Assembly (NCBI GenBank): GCA_023437485.1
Contig: JAEZGB010000041.1
Location: 1 to 12,531 of the forward strand
Reading direction: 5' to 3'
DNA length: 12,531 bases
From: Bacteroidota bacterium
GTDB lineage: Bacteria; Bacteroidota; Bacteroidia; Flavobacteriales; Flavobacteriaceae
A program made the translations under genes and the position numbers. The notes under the pieces are model-generated. The model did not search any database. It was not told the origin of the DNA and saw nothing but the letters and a program-made list of their open reading frames with translations. Below, piece by piece: positions 6,424 through 12,531 of this stretch; the stretch's first letter is position 1; every line of letters starts with the position of its first letter.

Positions 6424-7697
6424 TGCGCACGGTTTCACGCTATGATATTGACGATACCCGGGCCTTCCGCGATAAAGCCGTGCATTGGGCTTCGCGTTTT
6501 GAAAAAGCAGTCTGCCTGGATTCCAACGATCATCGGCAAGCTTATTCTTCATTTGATTTTCTTTTGGCAGCCGACGCGGCCGAATGCATTTCCTGTGGTT
6601 GGAACGGAGCCTTTGACAAGCTTGAAGATTTCCACCAACAGGTGGGCGACTGGCTCTTTGGCTATTGCTCCTATGACTTAAAGAACGGCCTGGAGTCATT
6701 AAACTCGCAATTGCCCGATGGATTGCAGTTTCCCGAAATGTTTTTTTTCCGGCCCGTCAAGCTGATGATTTTGCGGGGCAAAAAATTGGAAACGCATTAT
6801 CTGGGTGCGGATACCTCGGCACTGGACCTGCAGCAGATCCTTGAATTGGAAGTGACGGCCACAATTTCTCCGCTAAATATTAAACCGCGCCTTTCCCGGG
6901 ATCAATACCTGGAACGGGTAGGGCAGATGCAGCGCCGGATAGGTTTAGGGGATATCTACGAGGCAAATTTTTGCATGGAATTTTTTGCCCACGGCCAATT
7001 GGACCTTGCGGCAGTTTTCCAGAAGCTGAATGAGATTTCAAAGGCGCCGTTTTCAGCCTTTTTAAGGTCAGGCGATCATTACCTGATGTCGGCTTCGCCC
7101 GAGCGCTATCTACGAAAGCAGGGATCAAAATTGATTTCGCAACCCATCAAAGGAACCGCGCCACGCGATATTGACCCTGTCATAGACCGGGAGAGGGCAG
7201 AAAAATTAAGTGCGGACCCAAAAGAACGCTCCGAAAACATTATGATCGTTGACCTTGTGCGCAACGACCTTTCACGGACTGCCAAAAAAGGTTCGGTAAA
7301 GGTTGAAGAGCTTTGCGAGGTACACACTTTCAAACAGGTGCATCAGCTTATTTCCACCGTTACTTCACAACTTCGCGAGGGCCAGACCGGCGTTGATGCC
7401 CTTCGGACCACCTTTCCCATGGGGAGCATGACCGGCGCGCCCAAGATCTCGGCAATGAAAATCATTGAACAGCTGGAGGTGAGCAAACGTGGCCTATACA
7501 GCGGCGCAGTGGGCTACTTTACGCCGCAGGGCGATTTTGATTTCAGCGTGGTCATCCGCAGTGTCCTTTACAATTCAGCGGGCCAATACGCCTCCTTTCA
7601 CGTGGGGAGCGCGATCACGCACCTCTCTGATCCGAAGGCCGAATACGACGAATGCATGGTCAAGGCCGCGGCGATGATGCGGGTTCTGGGCGGTTGA
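6423..7697 (+). CDS. pabB: Aminodeoxychorismate synthase component I (chorismate-binding enzyme)
   Basis: A 424-residue enzyme that aminates chorismate to 4-amino-4-deoxychorismate on the way to p-aminobenzoate and folate. The N-terminal ~150 residues are the variable lobe with a GYCSYDLKN-like segment. The rest is the chorismate-binding domain. The motif PIKGT (241-245) has Lys243, matching the nucleophilic lysine of PabB; anthranilate synthase has Ala there (PIAGT). Downstream are ENIMIVDLVRNDLSR, HTFKQVHQLIST, GSMTGAPK (334-341) and the C-terminal YDECMVKAAAMM. The preceding stop codon overlaps the ATG in TGATG. No pabA or pabC gene lies in the window, so the glutaminase partner must be encoded elsewhere. 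A related isochorismate or anthranilate synthase is less likely because of Lys243. Confidence 0.92.
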   Translation: MRTVSRYDIDDTRAFRDKAVHWASRFEKAVCLDSNDHRQAYSSFDFLLAADAAECISCGWNGAFDKLEDFHQQVGDWLFGYCSYDLKNGLESLNSQLPDGLQFPEMFFFRPVKLMILRGKKLETHYLGADTSALDLQQILELEVTATISPLNIKPRLSRDQYLERVGQMQRRIGLGDIYEANFCMEFFAHGQLDLAAVFQKLNEISKAPFSAFLRSGDHYLMSASPERYLRKQGSKLISQPIKGTAPRDIDPVIDRERAEKLSADPKERSENIMIVDLVRNDLSRTAKKGSVKVEELCEVHTFKQVHQLISTVTSQLREGQTGVDALRTTFPMGSMTGAPKISAMKIIEQLEVSKRGLYSGAVGYFTPQGDFDFSVVIRSVLYNSAGQYASFHVGSAITHLSDPKAEYDECMVKAAAMMRVLGG

Positions 7698-7704
7698 AAA
7701 TGTT

Positions 7705-7712
7705 TATCTTTG
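7705..7712 (+). promoter_or_regulatory. Bacteroidota -7 box (TATCTTTG) for tilS
   Basis: TATCTTTG matches TAnnTTTG and ends only three bases before the tilS ATG at 7716. Transcription would start at or next to the start codon, giving a leaderless or nearly leaderless mRNA, a layout familiar in flavobacteria. No convincing -33 TTG is present; the best is TTC at 7684-7686, inside pabB. Confidence 0.5.
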
Positions 7713-7715
7713 GGC

Positions 7716-9011
7716 ATGCTCGCCGAATTCAAGCAACATCTTTCCAGAGAATTCCCTGAATTTTACAAGGCGCGGCTATTGGTGGCCGTCAGCGCCGGGA
7801 TTGATTCGATGACACTGGTAAGGCTGTGCGTGGAAACGGGTCTGTCAGTTGCGCTGGCACACTGCAATTTTTCACTGCGGGGTTCCGAGAGCGACGCCGA
7901 TGAAAGCTTTGTGCGTGATTTTGCAGAAAAGCACGGATTGGAATTCCATTCGCAAACTTTCGACACCAGCAGTTATGCAAGGGACTTTGGGCTTTCCATA
8001 CAGGTGGCCGCGCGCGACCTGCGCTACAAATGGTTTTTGGAAGTGGCCGAAAAGCATGGCTATGACTTTATTTTGACGGCACACCACCTTGACGATACCC
8101 TTGAAACGTTTTTGATCAACCTCTGCCGCGGAACGGGCCTTGATGGCCTTACCGGCATCCCCGCGCGCAACGGCCGCATCGCCCGCCCGCTGCTTTGGGC
8201 CACGCGCGAACAAATTTATCGATATGCCCTGCAGGAATCGATTTCATGGCGCGAGGATTCCACCAACAATCAGTCGCTTTACCTGCGCAATACCATCAGG
8301 CATGAGATTGTTCCGCGGCTCAAAAGCCTCAACCGGAATTTTGAAGATTCGTTTACCCACACACTGTCCTACCTCCGGCAGGCCGCCTCGATGACGCGCG
8401 ATGCCGCTGTCATGGCCTGGGGATTGGTGGCCATTGAGAAGGAAGATTATACATTGATCAAGATCGACGAGCTGTTGCGAATTCCCGATTATCCGGCCTA
8501 TTTGCATTACTGGCTCAACGGTTACGGTTTTTCGGCCTGGCCTGACATCTATCATCTTCCCCATGCCGAAACCGGAAAGCGCGTGCAGGGAATTGGTTAC
8601 ACCCTGACGCGTGACCGCGGTACCCTTGTTCTTGCGCGCAACCGGGCCATCGACGACAATGAATACGAAGTGACCCTCGAGGGGATTCGGGAACCGGTTC
8701 AGCTGAAAATTGACCCTGCCACGAAGATGACACCAGCGGACAAAAGCACGATCTTCACCGATGGGGACGTGCTTAAATTTCCGTTAAAATTGCGAACCTG
8801 CCGCAAAGGTGACTATTTTTACCCCGCCGGAATGCAGGGTAAGAAAAAAGTTTCAAAATTCCTTAGGGACCAGAAACTTTCGCAGGCCGAAAAATCAAGG
8901 GTATGGCTGCTGTTGAGCCAGGAAAGAATCGTCTGGGTCATTGGGCTCAGACAGGACAGGCGCTTTATGGTTACCGACAACACCCGCCACATTTTGCAAA
9001 TCACGACATGA
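7716..9011 (+). CDS. tilS: tRNA(Ile)-lysidine synthetase
   Basis: A 431-residue PP-loop ATPase that attaches lysine to C34 of the minor tRNA-Ile(CAU) so that it reads AUA; essential in most bacteria. The N-terminal PP-loop domain holds LLVAVSAGIDSM, in which residues 26-31 (SAGIDS) replace the usual SGGxDS. It is followed by AHCNFSLRGSESDADE, TAHHLDDTLETFLINLCRGTG and RPLLW. A middle substrate-binding region and the C-terminal TilS domain complete it, ending with LRTCRKGDYFYPAGMQGKKKVSKFLRDQK and WVIGLRQDRRF. I use the ATG at 7716 rather than the TTG two codons earlier, which lies inside the -7 box. The stop codon overlaps the dsbD start as ATGA. Confidence 0.95.
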   Translation: MLAEFKQHLSREFPEFYKARLLVAVSAGIDSMTLVRLCVETGLSVALAHCNFSLRGSESDADESFVRDFAEKHGLEFHSQTFDTSSYARDFGLSIQVAARDLRYKWFLEVAEKHGYDFILTAHHLDDTLETFLINLCRGTGLDGLTGIPARNGRIARPLLWATREQIYRYALQESISWREDSTNNQSLYLRNTIRHEIVPRLKSLNRNFEDSFTHTLSYLRQAASMTRDAAVMAWGLVAIEKEDYTLIKIDELLRIPDYPAYLHYWLNGYGFSAWPDIYHLPHAETGKRVQGIGYTLTRDRGTLVLARNRAIDDNEYEVTLEGIREPVQLKIDPATKMTPADKSTIFTDGDVLKFPLKLRTCRKGDYFYPAGMQGKKKVSKFLRDQKLSQAEKSRVWLLLSQERIVWVIGLRQDRRFMVTDNTRHILQITT

Positions 9012-11008
9012 CTAAGAAACTATTTTTGATCCTGATGCTTGCCCTCTCGGTGGCTTCAGGCGCACAGGTCCTTGACCCCGTTACGTGGAAGACATCAACC
9101 CAGAAAATCAGCGATACCGAATATACGCTTGTATTTGAAGCCGTTGCCCAGCCGGAGTGGCATGTGTACTCGCAATTTACTCCTGAGGGCGGCCCGCTTC
9201 CGTTGGAGTTTTCGTTCCCAAATGCCAAAGGAAAGTTTGAGCCGGTTGGGCGCGCAAAGGAATCGCCGTATAAAAAGGTGTTTAATGACATCTTTGAGGT
9301 AGATGAATACTATTTTGAGAATAACTTTTCGCTTAGGCAGAAAATAAAATTGCTTCCCGGTTTTGACGGCAAAGTCGCCGTGCGGATCAATTACCAGGTT
9401 TGCAAGGAAGTTTGCATCAACCAGGAAAAAGATTTCACCTTTACGTTGCCCGTTCCATCAATTACTCCCGGTGCTCCCGCGGCAACCACTGTTAAAACGG
9501 TTCAGGACACTGCAACAAAAGTTGAAGCTGATCCACAGGTATCGGCCTCGCCAACATCGGTGGTACTGCCGGAACGCGCGACGCCGCCGGCCGAGCAAAG
9601 CCTTTGGGGAATCTTTTTCTTTGCGTTTCTGGGCGGTTTTGCGGCTCTGCTCACCCCATGTGTTTTTCCCATGATCCCAATGACGGTCAGTTATTTTACC
9701 AAACAAAGCAAAACCCCGGCGCAGGGCAAGCGAAATGCGGTGATTTACGGTATTTCGATTATCCTGATTTATTTGATCCTGGGTTCTTTGGTGACGGCGG
9801 TTTTTGGTGCCGAAGCGCTCAACGAACTCTCGACCGATGTCTGGTTCAACGTGATCTTCTTCCTGATCCTGATTGTATTTGCCTTCTCCTTTCTGGGCGC
9901 CTTTGAGATTGTACTGCCAAATTCATGGGCAAATAAAGTGGACCGGCAGGCCGATCGCGGTGGGATAATCGGAATCCTGTTCATGGCCCTGGCGCTGGCC
10001 ATTGTGTCATTCTCTTGCACCGGGCCCATCGTGGGAACGCTTTTGGTGGAATCGGCCTCGCGTGGCGGGATAGCGCCCTTGGTGGGAATGCTGGGTTTTT
10101 CATCGGCACTGGCATTGCCCTTCATGCTTTTTGCCATGTTCCCGGGATGGCTCAATTCGCTCCCAAAATCAGGTGGATGGCTCAATACGGTCAAGGTTTC
10201 ACTTGGCTTTTTGGAACTTGCCCTGGCATTGAAATTCCTGTCCAACGCCGACCTTGTACTACAACTCCATTTGTTGGAAAGGGAGGTTTTTCTGGCTATC
10301 TGGATTGCGATATTCGGCACATGGGGATTGTACCTACTTGGCAGGATCCAGCTTCCGCATGATTCGCCCTTGCCTTATATTTCAGTTGGAAGGTTGTCGC
10401 TGGCGCTTATCGTGCTCTCGTTTACCGTGTATATGATTCCGGGATTGTGGGGCGCCCCGTTGAAGCTCATCAGCGCCTTCCCGCCGCCGCCCACCTACAG
10501 CGAAAGCCCGTTTGGCGTGGGATCGACTTCCGAAGCAGCGCCAAAATTACCCGAAGGTGCCGAAGCGGGGCCACATGGGCTGGTGGTATTCACTGATTAT
10601 GAGCAGGGTATGGCGTATGCCAGGCAAAACAACAAACCTGCGATGCTGGATTTTACGGGCTATGCCTGCGTGAACTGCCGAAAGATGGAAAACAATGTAT
10701 GGTCAGATCCGTCGGTTTTGGGCGTACTACGTGACAAGCTCGTAATTATTTCGCTTTATGTGGACGACAAACGCGCCCTGCCGGAGAAGGATCATTTTAC
10801 ATCAGCCGAGACCGGCAAGCGGATTACCACTGTCGGAAACAAATGGGCCGATTTTATGATCACAAAATACAGGACCAACACTCAGCCTTATTATGTGTTG
10901 GTGGATCTTGATGGCAAAAACCTCAATGCGCCTGTTAGCTATACCCCGGATATTGAGGAGTATTCAAAATGGCTCAATGAGGGTGTTTCGAGGTTCGTAT
11001 CAAAGTAA
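9008..11008 (+). CDS. dsbD: Thiol:disulfide interchange protein DsbD-like transmembrane reductase
   Basis: A 666-residue inner-membrane protein that passes electrons from cytoplasmic thioredoxin to periplasmic reductases. It has a signal peptide (MTKKLFLILMLALSVASGAQ) and an N-terminal periplasmic immunoglobulin-like domain with Cys132 and Cys136 in VCKEVC. A low-complexity Pro/Thr/Ala linker (about 155-200) follows. The transmembrane domain of about eight helices has its redox cysteines in LTPCVFPM (C218) and SFSCTGP (C337). The C-terminal periplasmic thioredoxin domain contains GYACVNCRKME (CVNC at 554-557). All three cysteine pairs are present, so it should be functional. The ATG at 9008 overlaps the tilS stop and directly opens the signal peptide; the longer frame from 8903 lies within tilS. 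Partners may include the TlpA-like protein cut by the right window edge (inference). Confidence 0.94.
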   Translation: MTKKLFLILMLALSVASGAQVLDPVTWKTSTQKISDTEYTLVFEAVAQPEWHVYSQFTPEGGPLPLEFSFPNAKGKFEPVGRAKESPYKKVFNDIFEVDEYYFENNFSLRQKIKLLPGFDGKVAVRINYQVCKEVCINQEKDFTFTLPVPSITPGAPAATTVKTVQDTATKVEADPQVSASPTSVVLPERATPPAEQSLWGIFFFAFLGGFAALLTPCVFPMIPMTVSYFTKQSKTPAQGKRNAVIYGISIILIYLILGSLVTAVFGAEALNELSTDVWFNVIFFLILIVFAFSFLGAFEIVLPNSWANKVDRQADRGGIIGILFMALALAIVSFSCTGPIVGTLLVESASRGGIAPLVGMLGFSSALALPFMLFAMFPGWLNSLPKSGGWLNTVKVSLGFLELALALKFLSNADLVLQLHLLEREVFLAIWIAIFGTWGLYLLGRIQLPHDSPLPYISVGRLSLALIVLSFTVYMIPGLWGAPLKLISAFPPPPTYSESPFGVGSTSEAAPKLPEGAEAGPHGLVVFTDYEQGMAYARQNNKPAMLDFTGYACVNCRKMENNVWSDPSVLGVLRDKLVIISLYVDDKRALPEKDHFTSAETGKRITTVGNKWADFMITKYRTNTQPYYVLVDLDGKNLNAPVSYTPDIEEYSKWLNEGVSRFVSK

Positions 11009-11068
11009 TGCTCTGGTTGTTCTGAGCCTGCGCACCATTATTTGACGCCGCTATTACGAATATTGGCA

Positions 11069-11269
11069 TCAGTCCAAATTGTCAAGCGCAAAGAGGTCTT
11101 CCACCGAAACCTTAAAGTACCGTGCGAGTTTCAGCGCCAGCACAGTTGACGGCACATATTTCCCCTTTTCCATGGCATTGATGGTTTGCCGGCTTACACC
11201 GATGGCATCGGCAAGGGCTTGCTGTGAAACCTCGGCGATGGCACGGTAGATTCGAAGTTTATTGGTCAT
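11069..11269 (-). CDS. Small XRE-family (Cro/CI-like) helix-turn-helix regulator
   Basis: A 66-residue cytosolic DNA-binding protein consisting of a single HTH_3 domain. QQALADAIGVSRQTINAMEKGKYVPS contains the helix-turn-helix, and LALKLARYFKVSVEDLFAL is the closing helix pair. There is no ligand or protease domain. Such minimal regulators commonly sit next to a gene for a small integral membrane protein and repress their shared operon. Here the start codon lies inside the end of the upstream membrane-protein gene (11-bp overlap), so the two are co-translated. The 60 bp between its stop and the convergent dsbD stop hold no clear terminator. The likely target is the palindrome in the promoter at 11754-11771. 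Confidence 0.92.
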   Translation of the reverse strand: MTNKLRIYRAIAEVSQQALADAIGVSRQTINAMEKGKYVPSTVLALKLARYFKVSVEDLFALDNLD

Positions 11270-11732
11270 CGCCCTGCATTTTTTTTAGTTGGTACAATTT
11301 GTATTGAAATCGGGCCAGAAAAAAGAAAAGCAATGTAAAGACATTGGCTATCAGCACATTTAGGTAAAAGGTGCCGTAAACCGTTAGAGTGGCGACAAGC
11401 ATCACCGCGAAATTGGCATAGGTGGCATACACCAGGCTTTCATAGCGCAGCAGGGCGGTGAATTCATCTTCAGCGCGCAATTTTGAAAACCCGGCCAGTA
11501 TACCCCCGATAATTATCATCGAAAAAAGGATTTCGTCGGTGATGTTATTTTCTATCATGGCGAAAACCTCCGGCTCGCCAAATATATCGTGGTTAGCCAA
11601 AGCAGGTACCCAAACTGTGATGTCCTGTTCGTATTCAAAAATTTGTAACAAAACAACCGCCAGCAATGACGGAATAAACAGTAACCAACCCACCTTGCGC
11701 AGCGGGGCCGGAAATAAAAATGTTGTTTTCAT
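11259..11732 (-). CDS. Four-helix membrane protein of unknown function, partner of XRE regulator
   Basis: A 157-residue protein that I cannot assign to a named family. Four hydrophobic segments are visible at about residues 14-32, 68-84, 101-121 and 123-142. A polar loop between the first two contains EYEQDITVW and NHDIFGEPEVF. The C terminus is basic, then acidic (QLKKMQGDDQ) and probably cytoplasmic. A FSKLRAEDEFTALLRYESL stretch joins helices 2 and 3. The layout resembles small DUF-type membrane proteins (DUF2975/DUF2178-like) paired with short XRE regulators in other bacteria, but I cannot confirm the family. I take the ATG at 11732 because the longer frame to 11780 would run through the promoter boxes. 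It is transcribed first and overlaps the regulator gene. Confidence 0.8.
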   Translation of the reverse strand: MKTTFLFPAPLRKVGWLLFIPSLLAVVLLQIFEYEQDITVWVPALANHDIFGEPEVFAMIENNITDEILFSMIIIGGILAGFSKLRAEDEFTALLRYESLVYATYANFAVMLVATLTVYGTFYLNVLIANVFTLLFFFLARFQYKLYQLKKMQGDDQ

Positions 11733-11749
11733 TGTCAAATATTTTTTAC

Positions 11750-11781
11750 CAAATGTAAAGTATAGTTTACAAATAGGCAAA
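11750..11781 (-). promoter_or_regulatory. Promoter with embedded operator for the membrane-protein/XRE operon
   Basis: On the minus strand TTTG (plus-strand 11778-11781) is followed after 20 bp by TACATTTG (11750-11757), a good Bacteroidota -33/-7 pair about 18 bp upstream of the ATG. Between and overlapping the boxes lies TGTAAAGTATAGTTTACA (11754-11771), an 18-bp palindrome with a single mismatched pair. A small XRE dimer bound there would block RNA polymerase, so negative autoregulation is the natural reading (inference). Confidence 0.65.
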
Positions 11782-11802
11782 TTTTTTTTACGTGGAGTGG
11801 TT

Positions 11803-11955
11803 AGTCGTCAGTCGTCGGTCATCAGTTGTCAGTGTGATTGCGATAATAGAAGGACAAATAGTTCCGCGATGTTGAAACTTTCCGGCTTGACCATTGGAAT
11901 CGTCGGTAGCTCCGTTCGACATTCGTCGTTCGACGTTCGTCGTTCGACATTCGAC
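11803..11955. repeat. Heptamer-flanked intergenic element, copy 1
   Basis: This copy has three parts. Four AGTCRTC-type 7-mers occupy 11803-11830. A unique core of 83 bp runs from AGTGTGA (11831) to AGCTCC (11913). Six RTTCGWC 7-mers follow in perfect register (11914-11955). The 7-bp register continues with looser units to 11990, eleven units in all. The core is about three-quarters identical by eye to copy 2. No gene is visible in 11733-12210; translations here give only low-complexity spurious peptides. Confidence 0.8.
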
Positions 11956-11962
11956 AGTAGTC

Positions 11963-12098
11963 GTTAGTTATCAGTCATCAGTCGTCAGTGTGATCGCTGT
12001 AATAGAAAGACAAATAGGTCCACAATGTTGAAATATTGCAATCTGAACCTTTGGAACCGACGGCAGCTCCGTTCGACATTCGTCGTTCGACATTCGAC
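11963..12098. repeat. Heptamer-flanked intergenic element, copy 2
   Basis: The second, directly repeated copy starts with ATCAGTC-type 7-mers (about 11970-11990). Its 84-bp core runs from AGTGTGA (11987) to AGCTCC (12070). Four RTTCGWC units follow: GTTCGAC, ATTCGTC, GTTCGAC and ATTCGAC (12071-12098). It lacks the two extra RTTCGWC units of copy 1. Its 19-mer at 11971-11989 is identical to 56-74 at the other end of the window. Confidence 0.8.
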
Positions 12099-12144
12099 AT
12101 TTTCCTGGATTACTTCGTGATCCTCGGAGGGGAGGCCCAATAAT

Positions 12145-12203
12145 AAAAAATCCAACGTCTTTTTTTGCTCAAGCAAGCTTGGACAAAAAAATCCATCGGA
12201 TCT
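12145..12203 (-). terminator. Terminator region downstream of tRNA-Tyr
   Basis: Read on the minus strand, the tRNA is followed by ATCC-GAT-GGAT (a short hairpin at 12191-12201) and then seven T (12185-12191). Further on, TCCAA (12179-12183) can pair with TTGGA (12151-12155) and is followed by six T (12145-12150). Each hairpin is weak alone. Together, just after a tRNA, they make a believable termination zone. Confidence 0.4.
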
Positions 12204-12210
12204 TTTATTG

Positions 12211-12291
12211 TGGGGAGAGCAGGATTCGAACCTGCGAAGGTTTCCCAACGGATTTACAGTCCGTCCTCGTTGGCCGCTTGAGTATCTCCCC
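12211..12291 (-). tRNA. tRNA-Tyr (GTA)
   Basis: An 81-nt class II tRNA read on the minus strand. The acceptor stem GGGGAGA pairs with TCTCCCC, followed by discriminator A at 12211. T8-A9 and the CTCAAGCGGCCAACGAG D-arm region follow. The anticodon stem-loop GGACTGTAAATCC has anticodon GTA at plus-strand 12255-12257. A long variable arm follows, as is normal for tRNA-Tyr, and the T-arm is GCAGGTTCGAATCCTGC. The 3' CCA is not encoded (CAATAA follows), so it must be added enzymatically. It decodes UAC and UAU. Confidence 0.97.
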
Positions 12292-12299
12292 CGGTGCCG

Positions 12300-12330
12300 C
12301 AAATATAGGCACTTGGCTTACATGCGGCAA
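12300..12330 (-). promoter_or_regulatory. Promoter of tRNA-Tyr
   Basis: On the minus strand TTG (plus-strand 12328-12330), a 20-bp spacer and TATATTTG (12300-12307) form a good Bacteroidota promoter. The box lies eight bases before the mature tRNA 5' end at 12291, so only a very short 5' leader is left for RNase P. The spacing equals that of the membrane-protein/XRE operon promoter, which supports both calls. Confidence 0.7.
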
Positions 12331-12381
12331 TATTATTTTTGAATTTCTTAAACCGCTGACCGCGATTTTGTTAGCCCAAAT

Positions 12382-12531
12382 TTACTTGGTTTGTGGCAAT
12401 TTTTTAAACAGAAACTGTTCAATTTTTGCGCGAAGTTCGGCGCCGTGAAGGTCTTTCGCCACAATTACGCCGTGCTCATTGACCAGGAACATTGCGGGAA
12501 TTCCCTGAACACCGTACTGTGCGGCAATCGG
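12382..12531 (-). CDS. C-terminal fragment of a TlpA/thioredoxin-like protein (partial, 5' end beyond window)
   Basis: The last 49 codons of a minus-strand gene whose start lies beyond the right edge. The visible part, YGVQGIPAMFLVNEHGVIV followed by AKDLHGAELRAKIEQFL, is the closing half of a thioredoxin fold. It contains the cis-proline (IPAM), the beta-strand FLVNEHGVIV and the final amphipathic helix. This matches TlpA/ResA-like thiol-disulfide oxidoreductases or AhpC/TSA-related proteins, which in Bacteroidota are usually exported. The CxxC active site would lie upstream and cannot be seen. The stop is TAA at 12382-12384. Transcription continues toward tRNA-Tyr, which has its own promoter. 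Confidence 0.85.
   Translation of the reverse strand, partial: PIAAQYGVQGIPAMFLVNEHGVIVAKDLHGAELRAKIEQFLFKKLPQTK

Noticed and set aside
8903..9007. Extended dsbD N terminus
   Set aside because: The extra 35 codons are the tilS coding sequence read in another frame, and the signal peptide starts exactly at 9008.
11009..11068. Bidirectional terminator between convergent dsbD and XRE gene
   Set aside because: I looked for a hairpin with T-tract on either strand and found none convincing.
11458..11967. 169-codon plus-strand frame over the membrane gene and repeats
   Set aside because: Half is antisense to the membrane protein and the rest is translated heptamer repeat (RQSSV-like), a known type of false gene.
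11803..12098. CRISPR array
   Set aside because: Units are 7 bp with no spacers of 25-40 bp, the two long copies lack unique spacers, and there are no cas genes nearby.
11985..12302. 105-codon minus-strand frame spanning tRNA-Tyr
   Set aside because: It covers the tRNA and the repeat element; no promoter or domain supports a protein.
12334..12341. Plus-strand TATTTTTG as a promoter box
   Set aside because: It matches TAnnTTTG but lies in AT-rich DNA, has no clear -33 partner, and points only at the 3' end of an antisense gene.

Overview
The window is a stretch of Bacteroidota chromosome, most likely from a flavobacterium. The evidence is a type IX secretion (T9SS) C-terminal sorting domain, a Bacteroidota-style lipoprotein, promoters of the TTG-N20-TAnnTTTG kind, a tRNA without an encoded CCA end, and heptamer repeats of a type I associate with flavobacterial intergenic DNA. 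The coding DNA is fairly GC-rich for this group. Nothing looks like a phage, a transposon or a CRISPR array.

Left end (1-2256). A stretch of short tandem repeats (7-mers and 8-mers) leads up to a PLP-dependent trans-sulfuration enzyme on the minus strand. Divergent from it is an Lrp/AsnC regulator on the plus strand. The 232 bp between them hold a candidate structured RNA element just before the enzyme start, a perfect inverted repeat, and three CAAAATT boxes spaced exactly 20 bp apart. This looks like a regulator and its metabolic target.

Centre (2257-11008). Six plus-strand genes are packed almost without gaps: lpdA (dihydrolipoyl dehydrogenase), a secreted choice-of-anchor B/LVIVD-type protein with a T9SS tail, a lipoprotein predicted to be a seven-bladed beta-propeller, pabB (folate pathway), tilS (tRNA-Ile lysidine synthetase) and dsbD (transmembrane disulfide reductase). 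Neighbours overlap by 8, 4, 1 and 4 bp, and tilS follows pabB by 18 bp with its own promoter-like box. Two surface proteins are therefore wired into a run of housekeeping genes.

Right end (11069-12531). On the minus strand lies a two-gene module: a small four-helix membrane protein of unknown function, overlapping a 66-residue XRE-type repressor. Its promoter carries an 18-bp near-palindrome between the -33 and -7 boxes, as expected for autoregulation. About 480 bp without a gene follow. They hold a tandemly duplicated ~150-bp element built from a conserved core flanked by heptamer arrays. Next come a probable terminator, tRNA-Tyr(GTA) with a good promoter, and the C-terminal end of a TlpA-like thioredoxin cut by the window edge.

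The least explained material is the heptamer-repeat element, the membrane-protein/XRE module, the RNA-like leader of the PLP enzyme and the lipoprotein/T9SS protein pair.
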